Below are positions 1 to 4,770 of a DNA stretch of 5,209 bases, piece by piece. Both the position numbers and the translations under genes were made by a program. The notes below the pieces were generated by a model. That model did not search any database. It was not told where the DNA came from and was given only the letters and a program-made list of their open reading frames with translations. Position 1 is the stretch's first letter, and each line of letters opens with the position of its first letter. Source of the stretch: Clostridia bacterium. Its GTDB lineage: Bacteria > Bacillota > Clostridia > Christensenellales > Aristaeellaceae. Location of the stretch: positions 1 to 5,209 of the forward strand of contig CAAGFE010000066.1 in assembly GCA_900769075.1 (NCBI GenBank), read 5' to 3'.

Positions 1-3
1 GAA

Positions 4-12
4 TCTCCTCCT
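4..12 (-). promoter_or_regulatory. Ribosome binding site of the next gene (off the left edge)
   Basis: On the minus strand the ADP-ribosyltransferase stop codon TAA runs straight into AAGGAGGAG. This is a near-perfect Shine-Dalgarno sequence placed just before the window edge. The start codon it serves must lie within a few bases beyond position 1, so the late operon continues leftward. In related prophages a tail assembly chaperone or tape measure gene would be expected there, but that gene cannot be seen. Confidence 0.75.
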
Positions 13-680
13 TAACGCTTTTTCTTTGTCGGAACAGCTTCCAGCACCAGCTCGGTGATTCTGCCGGAAGCGTTGGTCTTGATACCGTGCACCTTGAAAC
101 GGGTGTCGCGGTTGAACAGGAACTCATACTCGCCGCTGTTGGCGGAGATGGCATCCACATACATGCCGCTGACGCCCTTGTTGACATAGATCTTGTAGTT
201 CACGTCCGATGACCATGCGCTGTTCTGATGGGTGCCGGAGGACATGAAGCCCTTGTCCACCACAGTTCTGCCAATGCGGCTGCGCAGGAATGCGGGGTTG
301 GACAGGTCGGCTTCCGTGCCGCCCAGCAGGTTCGCTGTCCAGTGCAGGTTTGCACCGCGATAAGTGATGACATTGCCTGCCGCAGCCCATTTGTTCAGGC
401 CGGAGGTCGCGCCGTCAATCATCTGCCGGATGTTTCCGTCGGGCGTCTGCCCTTCACGGAGCGCGGTGTTGATCCGGCTGTACCAGTAGCTGGTATACGA
501 CACAATGCCGTGCTGTTCGTCGGAGAGCAGGGCGTTCCACTTGTCCCAGTCGAAGTTGTTGGCGAGATGGTAGCGGATGGCGTCCTGCTGGGTGGCAAAG
601 GACTGAAAGCGGCTGAACATCGGGTCGCGCCCGAAGCCCCTCGCGCCGAAGTGATACCCGGAGCTTCCTCTGGAGCCCAT
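12..680 (-). CDS. ADP-ribosyltransferase (clostridial-toxin/T4 Alt-like, R-S-ExE class), 222 aa
   Basis: Predicted mono-ADP-ribosyltransferase, transferring ADP-ribose from NAD+ to a protein target. All landmarks of the R-S-E superfamily are visible in order: an N-terminal helical part with Y-T-S...Y..IN..LREG (61-77); the NAD-binding arginine R108 in ITYRG (105-109); the S-T-S-like strand GFMSSG (144-149); and the catalytic biglutamate E184-Y-E186 in GEYEFLF, followed by RDTRFKV. In the family, ExE rather than QxE usually means arginine is modified, as in iota/C2 toxins and T4 Alt/ModA/ModB; the target here is unknown. Residues 1-30 are rich in Gly, Arg and Ser, and the C-terminus is basic (KKKR). 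There is no signal peptide or membrane segment, so action in the cytoplasm or carriage in the virion is more likely than secretion. Start: ATG at 680, with GAGGTGA six bases upstream overlapping the DUF4417 stop. The family call is strong; the biological role is inference. Confidence 0.87.
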   Translation of the reverse strand: MGSRGSSGYHFGARGFGRDPMFSRFQSFATQQDAIRYHLANNFDWDKWNALLSDEQHGIVSYTSYWYSRINTALREGQTPDGNIRQMIDGATSGLNKWAAAGNVITYRGANLHWTANLLGGTEADLSNPAFLRSRIGRTVVDKGFMSSGTHQNSAWSSDVNYKIYVNKGVSGMYVDAISANSGEYEFLFNRDTRFKVHGIKTNASGRITELVLEAVPTKKKR

Positions 681-686
681 CCGCCG

Positions 687-1331
687 TCACCTCGCATGGA
701 ACGGCAGACCCCGCGTAAAGGTCTCGTAGTAGGGCGCATGATGCTCGATGTTTCCTTCGCATTCCCTGGGCACATCGCCAAAGAAGATGATTTTGCTGGG
801 CGTCAGCCTTCCCATCATCTCGTTGTAGCCGTCCAGAAACAGGCGGCGGGCTTCCTTGCTCTTCTGCGTTCCCACAGAGGATACTGCCACCGTGCCGCCC
901 ACGGGCTCGCCGTCAAAGCACCAGCGGTAGCTGTCCCTGTCGATCCATCCGATGGAAGGGATGACCGTCATGCCGACCCGCTGCCAGTACGCGCCTAGCT
1001 GGTGCTTGCGCCAGTGGTTGTAGACCTGCACTGCCTTGGGATAGTCGGCAAACATGGAGAAATCCGGGGTCATGACCGCCGGAAAATGGCGAAGAAAAAG
1101 AGCATAGCGCGGTGGATCGTGCCATGCTCTCTGAAAAAGGTAATCGTCGATGAAGAAGTGAACGCCGCAGCGTTCCCGGTTCGGTTCACGCAGCGCGTGA
1201 TTGAAGCGAATCCACGTAAGCCTGCTGTCCAGCTGAACCGGGCGGAGCGCGGGGATGCCGTACTCGCCGCTCAGCTCAAAGCTGCCCAGCTCCAGGTTGT
1301 GGCCGTTTCGCTTGAGGGCTTCCAGCGACAT
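687..1331 (-). CDS. DUF4417 family protein, 214 aa
   Basis: Recognised as DUF4417, a family of unknown function common in phages, prophages and other mobile elements of Firmicutes. Family-like blocks are FFIDDYLF..AW..P..Y (59-76), MTPDFSMFADYPKA (87-100), a VYNHWR..QLGAYWQ stretch (103-117), VIPSIGW (123-129), a CFDGEP (138-143) loop and TVAVSSVG (147-154), followed by IIFFGDVP (181-188). The alternation of hydrophobic strands and charged loops suggests a soluble alpha/beta enzyme-like fold. No known catalytic motif is recognised. The start at 1331 is well supported: GGAGGTGA lies six bases upstream. The gene begins only 19 bases after the tail tube gene ends and finishes six bases before the ADP-ribosyltransferase starts, with that gene's ribosome binding site overlapping its stop, so the two are very probably translated from the same late transcript. 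Function cannot be stated. Confidence 0.83.
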   Translation of the reverse strand: MSLEALKRNGHNLELGSFELSGEYGIPALRPVQLDSRLTWIRFNHALREPNRERCGVHFFIDDYLFQRAWHDPPRYALFLRHFPAVMTPDFSMFADYPKAVQVYNHWRKHQLGAYWQRVGMTVIPSIGWIDRDSYRWCFDGEPVGGTVAVSSVGTQKSKEARRLFLDGYNEMMGRLTPSKIIFFGDVPRECEGNIEHHAPYYETFTRGLPFHAR

Positions 1332-1350
1332 TCCCGCTCACCTCCGTGCA

Positions 1351-1816
1351 TCAGGACGCGGCGAAGGACGGCTCGTACACGGATTCCAGGAAGGCCTTGC
1401 CCTTGTCCGGGGTGAAGCCGTTCTGTCCCTCGTCCGCCACCGCCTGATAGCGTCCGTCGTGGGTGCGCTTGATGGCCTTCCATTCCACCTCGCCGGTCTG
1501 CCGGGTCACCGTGCTGCCCTCGCGGGTGGCATAGTTCTCGGTCACGGGCTTGGCGCGAACCTTGTACAGCCAGACATAGCGATACGCTCCGTCCGCCTTC
1601 TCGGACTTGAAGCCCACGGCGAAATAGCCGGGCTTGTCCGAAGCCGTGCGGATCAGCATTCTCGGGGGTAATGGATGCTTCGATGGCGCCGGCGAGCAGA
1701 TGAAGCTCACCGTAGGTGTGGCCCTCCTCGGTATCGGTCGTCAGCGGCGCGATGACCACGTTTTTCAGACCGATGGTCGAAGCAATCTGGGGAGAAGCAA
1801 CAGGGGTTCCGGCCAT
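1351..1816 (-). pseudogene. Major tail tube protein (phi13-like), broken by an internal frame-shifting deletion
   Basis: The major tail protein polymerises into the tail tube of siphoviruses. The 5' part reads cleanly from ATG 1816 (MAGTPVASPQ...LKNVVIAPLT...YGE...AGAIEASITPENADP, about 56 residues) and then loses frame. The 3' part resumes in another frame near 1656 (LIRTASDKPGYFAVGFKSEK..., then YRYVWLYK, ATREGSTVTRQTGEVEW, IKR..DGRYQAVADEG) and ends at a TGA at 1351. Both halves are typical of phi13-family major tail proteins (PF04630). Together they give only about 155 residues, against about 190-200 usual from memory, so the acidic middle segment is missing. The total of 466 bases is not a multiple of three. 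The ribosome binding site AAAGGAGGTT (1824-1833) is intact. As written the gene cannot make a normal tube subunit. A sequence or assembly error is the alternative; a programmed frameshift is unlikely because sequence is absent, not merely out of frame. Confidence 0.8.
1650..1660 (-). other. Deletion junction inside the tail tube gene
   Basis: On the minus strand AATGCTGATCC can be read in two frames. In the upstream frame it encodes N-A-D-P, completing ITPENADP; in the downstream frame it encodes (x)-M-L-I-(R), leading into LIRTASDKPGYF. A sequence that makes sense in both flanking frames is what remains when a deletion occurs between two short direct repeats and one copy is kept. The inferred loss is 3k+2 bases, roughly 100-150 from the usual family length. 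The parental sequence is not visible, so the repeat is inferred. Confidence 0.55.
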
Positions 1817-1848
1817 GGTGGATAACCTCCTTTATGATTGTAATGGTG

Positions 1849-2271
1849 TCATAACTTGTCAATGGCATCCCGCAGGCCGTTCCGGATGATGCTGTAGGCT
1901 TCATCCTGCCGTGTATCGAAGGCGGGACGGACGAAGGGGTGCGCGGGGGCAGGTGCAGGGCCGCCGTGGCCGTACTCAACAGGATTTGCATAGAACGCGT
2001 CAGCCTCCGAGTGATGCACGCCAATGGTGATGGTCTGCCCGCCGGACTGACGCTTCCGCACCTTGCCGATGAGGATGGAGCGGTGCAGATCTCCCGTGAT
2101 GATGGCGGGGTCGGAGGAAGCGTTCTGCTTCATCTGCGTGTGGATGGGTTGGGCGGCCTGCTGGAGTATCGTTCGGGCGGCGGCTGCACCGGTGTCGTTG
2201 GCGTCCATGGCCTGTGCCATCCGGCCAATGTCGTTCATGAAGGCATCGAAGCCCTCTGTCTCAAGGGGCAT
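1849..2271 (-). CDS. HK97 gp10-like tail component, 140 aa
   Basis: Member of the HK97-gp10 family (PF04883), a neck or tail-terminator-type protein acting at the head-tail junction. The visible signature is in the second half: ITGDLHRSI (about 57-65), TITIGVHHSEADAFYANPVEYGHGG (about 79-103) and the family-typical PAHPFVRPAFD (about 108-118), ending in a helix NGLRDAIDKL. The first half is helical (MNDIGRMAQAMDANDTGAAAARTILQQ). Start choice: two in-frame ATGs occur at 2277 and 2271; GGAGGTG is seven bases from the second but only one from the first, so MPLETEG is preferred. A longer upstream open frame exists but lies within the preceding gene. The gene overlaps that gene's end by 11 bases, suggesting translational coupling. 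Confidence 0.85.
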   Translation of the reverse strand: MPLETEGFDAFMNDIGRMAQAMDANDTGAAAARTILQQAAQPIHTQMKQNASSDPAIITGDLHRSILIGKVRKRQSGGQTITIGVHHSEADAFYANPVEYGHGGPAPAPAHPFVRPAFDTRQDEAYSIIRNGLRDAIDKL

Positions 2272-2629
2272 CCGCATGCACCTCCTCATACCAGCACCAT
2301 GTCCACTGCACGGTGTACTGCCGGGTAGCGGTGTCATACGAGGGCTGATTGTAGCCCTTGTCGGATTCCTCGACCATGGAGAATCCATACCTGTACATGG
2401 CATTTCGGATGGCCGCGGCGGTTTCAGTCGGGTCGCTGTCGCTCCAGAGGTTCAGGTAGACATAGGTGCGGAACGACTGCACATGGTCGTCCTGATGCGC
2501 GGCCTCGGTGGTGGTGCTGGAATACACCGCGTACTGCGGCGGCGGATTCTGTTGGGACGAGGCTGCCCGCCACACACCCGCCATGACGGGGATGCCGATA
2601 TCCTTGAGAGCTTCCTGCACCTGCTTCAC
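2261..2629 (-). CDS. Putative tail completion protein (gp17/DUF3168-like position), 122 aa
   Basis: Small protein between the head-tail adaptor and the gp10-like gene, the place where siphoviruses encode a tail completion or neck protein that joins tail to head. It opens with an amphipathic helix (KQVQEALKDIGIPVMAGVW), which resembles the start of tail completion proteins, continues with YAVYSST and a beta-rich core (RTYVYLNLWSDSDPTETA) with a helix AIRNAMYRYGF, and ends in QYTVQWTWCWYEEV. Strand-helix-strand content fits a gp17-like fold, but the family call rests mainly on position. The start is GTG at 2629, overlapping the upstream TGA in the four-base GTGA arrangement. An open frame extends further upstream, but that part is out-of-frame adaptor sequence. 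Confidence 0.65.
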   Translation of the reverse strand: MKQVQEALKDIGIPVMAGVWRAASSQQNPPPQYAVYSSTTTEAAHQDDHVQSFRTYVYLNLWSDSDPTETAAAIRNAMYRYGFSMVEESDKGYNQPSYDTATRQYTVQWTWCWYEEVHADAP

Positions 2630-2985
2630 CCGCTCACCCCCTTGGCGATGGATGCTTTCAGGCCGAGATAAGTCTTCTGGAACGAATACTCGCCCAGCGT
2701 GGAGATGATCCACTTGTCGCCGCGAAACTTTACCCACATGCCGGGCTTCACATCGTCCCGGTAACGGATGGTGAAGTTGACCACGGCTTCGGTGTTCATG
2801 ACATCCGCGCTGCGGTAGTGCTGGTTGCCTGCGTCCGTGGCGGAAGCCCAGACCCGGCACAGCACCACATCACGCTCATCCGGGTAGCCGTTTTCGTTGA
2901 CCGTGTTCTCGGTGTAGCCGATCTCGACCCTGTGCCGGAGATTGCCTGGGTGCGGCGTGCCGTCAAAGTTTTTGTATCCTCGCAA
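2626..2985 (-). CDS. Phage head-tail adaptor (SPP1 gp16-like), 119 aa, TTG start
   Basis: Member of the Phage_H_T_join family (PF05521; SPP1 gp16, HK97 gp7-type stopper). It sits in the neck and closes the portal channel after DNA packaging. Typical features: the N-terminal GNLRHRVEIGYTENTVNENGYP (about 14-35), the strand VLCRVWASATDAG (about 41-53), then VVNFTIRYRDDVKPGMWVKFRGDKWIIS (about 68-95), the (I)RYR.D..P.M.V.F.G..W.I pattern that defines the family. Length is normal. The start is TTG at 2985: no in-frame ATG precedes residue 60, and GGAGGTG stands seven bases upstream. It follows the connector stop by 15 bases and overlaps the next gene by four. Confidence 0.88.
   Translation of the reverse strand: MRGYKNFDGTPHPGNLRHRVEIGYTENTVNENGYPDERDVVLCRVWASATDAGNQHYRSADVMNTEAVVNFTIRYRDDVKPGMWVKFRGDKWIISTLGEYSFQKTYLGLKASIAKGVSG
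2634..2643 (-). promoter_or_regulatory. Ribosome binding site for the GTG-start tail completion gene
   Basis: AAGGGGGTGA, one base off the ideal AAGGAGGTGA, ends four bases before the GTG at 2629. It supports that GTG over the longer upstream open frame. Together with the four-base overlap it points to coupling with translation of the adaptor gene. Confidence 0.55.
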
Positions 2986-2992
2986 GGAAACG

Positions 2993-2999
2993 CACCTCC
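2993..2999 (-). promoter_or_regulatory. Ribosome binding site for the TTG-start adaptor gene
   Basis: GGAGGTG lies between the connector stop (3001) and the TTG at 2985, with seven bases of spacing. It is the evidence for the rare TTG initiation codon. Confidence 0.75.
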
Positions 3000-3000
3000 G

Positions 3001-3285
3001 TTAGAACATCTTGTCAGGGTCGCGGTAGGGATACAGCAGGTTCTCGAACGCGATCCGCATGGTGCCGTACACAGCACGGTCAGGGTTGTCGCGGTTCTCG
3101 TAGTAGTGGCTGACGAAGAGAAGCACCGCCAGCCGCACAGGCTCAGGCACCGCTTCGGAAAACTGTGTGCGGCAGAAGTCCTCCGCCACGGCCTGCGCCT
3201 GTGCGATCAGGGATTCCAGGTACATGTCCTCATCGTCATCCTCAATGCGCAGGTGGGTCTTCACCTCGTCAACGGTGACGATCAT
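3001..3285 (-). CDS. gp6-like head-tail connector, 94 aa
   Basis: Member of the phage gp6-like connector family (PF05135, Phage_connect_1), a small mostly helical protein that forms a ring under the portal. Hallmarks: MIVTVDEVKTHLRI at the N-terminus, followed by an acidic run DDDEDMYLESLI (about 16-27), a helix AQAQAVAEDFCRTQF, a core helix PVRLAVLLFVSHYYENRD (about 49-66) and the C-terminal FENLLYPYRD (about 80-89). Length is typical. ATG at 3285 is preceded at six bases by GAGGTGA, which overlaps the upstream stop codon. Its place right after the capsid genes and before the adaptor is canonical. Confidence 0.9.
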   Translation of the reverse strand: MIVTVDEVKTHLRIEDDDEDMYLESLIAQAQAVAEDFCRTQFSEAVPEPVRLAVLLFVSHYYENRDNPDRAVYGTMRIAFENLLYPYRDPDKMF

Positions 3286-3296
3286 CGGGCGTCACC

Positions 3297-3533
3297 TCAC
3301 TCGGCGGCCATTAGACCGGCGGAGCGCAGGGCAGCCAGCAGACGGTTGTAGTCCTCCCGCAGAGCGGCAACGGTCGTGGCTTCGCTGTCAGAAACAGCGG
3401 GAAGCTGTGTCCCGGTGGGAAGATCGAACAGGCCGTCCGCACCCTCCACGGTCGCGCCGGGCAGGAAGGTCAGCTTGCCGCCGATGACCAGCTCGTCACC
3501 GCCGTGCGCCATATAGTTCCGGGTATTGCTCAT
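3297..3533 (-). CDS. Small head-fibre/decoration-like protein, 78 aa
   Basis: Small protein directly downstream of the capsid gene, the usual place for a decoration or head-fibre protein. It has a short N-terminal tail, a beta segment with GDELVIGGKLTFLPGATVEG (about 12-31), a linker with LFDLPTGTQLPAVSDSEATT, and a C-terminal helix (LREDYNRLLAALRSAGLM). A G-L-x-x-L-P-G-A-T-V-x-G strand followed by a short helix resembles small clostridial phage proteins annotated as head fibre proteins, but this is from memory and weak. ATG at 3533 is chosen over the in-frame GTG at 3542 because GGAGGTGA (3539-3546) is correctly spaced for the ATG and contains the GTG. Its stop overlaps the connector's ribosome binding site. 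Confidence 0.65.
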   Translation of the reverse strand: MSNTRNYMAHGGDELVIGGKLTFLPGATVEGADGLFDLPTGTQLPAVSDSEATTVAALREDYNRLLAALRSAGLMAAE

Positions 3534-3538
3534 ACATT

Positions 3539-3546
3539 TCACCTCC
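3539..3546 (-). promoter_or_regulatory. Ribosome binding site deciding the start of the small head-fibre-like gene
   Basis: GGAGGTGA ends five bases before the ATG at 3533. The alternative GTG start at 3542 lies inside this motif and so is unlikely to be used. Confidence 0.65.
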
Positions 3547-3552
3547 CGAGGA

Positions 3553-3666
3553 TCAGGACTTCATCTGCAGCACCTTCGCGGCTTCCGGCAGGATCAGCTT
3601 GCCGTCCACACGCTCGAAGGACAGGAAGCCGACCTGACCGGTGGGCGCGTACAGCTCGTTGAGCCG
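3553..3666 (-). pseudogene. C-terminal remnant of the major capsid gene beyond the in-frame TAG
   Basis: Immediately after the TAG, in the same frame, 37 further codons stay open and end at a TGA (3553-3555). They read RLNELYAPTGQVGF...RVDGKLILPEAAKVLQMKS. This looks like the normal C-terminus of clostridial HK97-type capsid proteins, where a tube of strands (GQVGF..FERVDGKLILPEA.KVLQ) closes the axial domain. The next gene's ribosome binding site begins only after this TGA. Spacing and sequence both indicate that the true gene end is here, not at the TAG. It would be translated only by readthrough or recoding. Confidence 0.75.
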
Positions 3667-3669
3667 CTA
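3667..3669 (-). other. In-frame amber codon in the capsid gene (probable CAG to TAG)
   Basis: The codon sits between TTC (Phe) and CGG (Arg) in GRTF-TAG-RLNELY. A single C-to-T transition from CAG would create it. None of the other genes whose end is visible in this window stops with TAG (all use TGA or TAA), and no other in-frame TAG occurs in an intact gene here. Confidence 0.8.
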
Positions 3670-4755
3670 GAAGGTACGGCCTTCGCGGTCGGCGATCCAG
3701 TAGTAGGACATATCGCCAAACAGGATGCTCTTCGCGCCGGCAGCGACGGTCGGCATGTAGGAAGAGGTGTAGACTGGGCGGTTCAGGATGGTGTCGGGCG
3801 TGCCTGCGGTCACGGAGGGCTGCCACAGGTAATCACCGGAGCCGTTCTTCAGCTTGCGCAGGGCGCGGACGGTGCTGTCGTTCATCATGAACACGGCGTT
3901 GCGGCGATACGGGGAGCGCAGGGAGTAGTACAGGTCGATCACATCATCAAAGCTGATGTTCGCGCCTGCGCTGGTAACGCCGGTCTCCGCGCCGCCGGTC
4001 GCGTTCAGGATGCCGGTGGGACGTCCGGTGCCGTTGCCGGTGAAGAAGGCTTCCTCCTCCGCTGCACCGATGCGGCGGGCGAACTCCTTGGCAATATAGG
4101 AAGCCACGTCAAACACGCTGTCGTGCAGCAGCTCGTCGCTGACCTTGATGGTGGTGGCCAGCTTGAACGCGCCGATGGACAGCATGCCGAAGGTATCGTC
4201 GCTCTCCGGGAAGGCTGCTTCCTCATCGATCCAGCTGGCGGTACCCTTGGAGGCCACCACGGGGATCTTGCGGTCGCCGCTGGAGGTGGTGATGACGTGG
4301 GCAAACTGACGGAAGATGTTCTGCTCCTCCAGCGCCTCGACCAGGGTGCGCTCGAACTCGTCGGGCGCGAGATAGCCGCCGTGGTCATCCTCGCCGATCT
4401 TCAGCGCGTTGTGAATCTCGTAAGACATGGCCTTGGCGCGCACCATGTTCCAGAAGGCGGTCTTGTACGCGTCGGTGGCAGTGCCGCGCTTCTCCTTTTC
4501 CCTGGGCTGACCGTCATCGGGACGGTTCACGATGGGCTGGCTGACAGGCCTGTTCATCTCATTCTCGATGGCCTCCTGCCGCTCCAGCCGGTCGATTTCC
4601 TTCTTCATACGGTCAACGTCATCGACCATGCGGTCATAGGTGGCGGCATCCTCGGCAGTCATGGTGCCGTCGGAGCCAATGTGGGCATCGCGGTACTTCT
4701 TCGCGGCGTCCCACAGGGATGCGCGCTTTTCGCGCAGGGCAAGAATCTGATTCAT
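3667..4755 (-). CDS. Major capsid protein (HK97 fold), cut short by an in-frame TAG after 362 aa
   Basis: Shell-forming capsid protein of the HK97 family (PF05065). Residues 1-65 form a charged coiled-coil scaffold (delta) domain (LREKRASLWDAAKKY..., then VDRMKKEIDRLERQEAIENEM), followed by a basic linker (REKEKRGTATDAYK, about 84-97), near which the prohead protease would be expected to cut. The mature domain shows GGYLAPDEF, TSSGDRKIPVV, a WIDEEAAFPESD segment (about 175-186), ATTIKVSDELLHDS, AAEEEAFFTGNGTGRPTGIL (about 231-250), then RRNAVFMMND and the closing ILFGDMSYYWIADREGRTF. The frame hits TAG (3667-3669) where relatives, from memory, have Gln (EGRTF-Q-RLNELY), then continues to a TGA at 3553, giving 400 codons in all. 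ATG 4755 is preceded by AAAGGAGGA (4762-4770). A 362-residue product lacking its last 38 residues would probably not fold or assemble properly. Confidence 0.88.
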   Translation of the reverse strand: MNQILALREKRASLWDAAKKYRDAHIGSDGTMTAEDAATYDRMVDDVDRMKKEIDRLERQEAIENEMNRPVSQPIVNRPDDGQPREKEKRGTATDAYKTAFWNMVRAKAMSYEIHNALKIGEDDHGGYLAPDEFERTLVEALEEQNIFRQFAHVITTSSGDRKIPVVASKGTASWIDEEAAFPESDDTFGMLSIGAFKLATTIKVSDELLHDSVFDVASYIAKEFARRIGAAEEEAFFTGNGTGRPTGILNATGGAETGVTSAGANISFDDVIDLYYSLRSPYRRNAVFMMNDSTVRALRKLKNGSGDYLWQPSVTAGTPDTILNRPVYTSSYMPTVAAGAKSILFGDMSYYWIADREGRTF

Positions 4756-4770
4756 AGGGGTTCCTCCTTT

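Noticed and set aside
228..998. Long plus-strand open frame of 256 codons opposite the transferase and DUF4417 genes
   Set aside because: It lies wholly antisense to two recognisable genes, has no family-like motifs, and long antisense frames are common in GC-rich coding DNA.
1640..1670. Programmed ribosomal frameshift in the tail gene
   Set aside because: Phage tail frameshifts occur in the assembly chaperone genes downstream, not in the tube gene. No heptameric slippery site is seen, and a whole segment is missing, which a slip cannot restore.
1351..1710. A 119-residue frame as an independent short tail protein starting at 1710
   Set aside because: Its first 17 or so residues are out-of-frame sequence of the upstream half, and no ribosome binding site precedes its ATG; only the later part is family-like.
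1271..1816. Single 181-codon frame from the tail tube start to inside DUF4417
   Set aside because: Only its first 56 or so codons resemble the tail protein; the rest (for example HGFGQARLFRRGLQ onward) is out-of-frame sequence after the deletion and overlaps the next gene.
2818..3351. Plus-strand open frame of 177 codons opposite the connector and adaptor
   Set aside because: Antisense to well-supported neck genes; its composition reflects their codon pattern.
3297..3542. GTG at 3542 as the start of the small head-fibre-like gene
   Set aside because: The GTG is part of the GGAGGTGA Shine-Dalgarno sequence serving the ATG at 3533.
3539..3826. Minus-strand 95-codon frame overlapping the capsid C-terminus
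   Set aside because: Arg/His/Pro-rich out-of-frame translation of capsid sequence without family features.
3553..4755. Whole-genome TAG recoding (code 15) as the main explanation of the capsid TAG
   Set aside because: Only one in-frame TAG appears in about 1,500 codons, and all other visible glutamines use CAG or CAA; kept as an alternative within the finding, not as the call.
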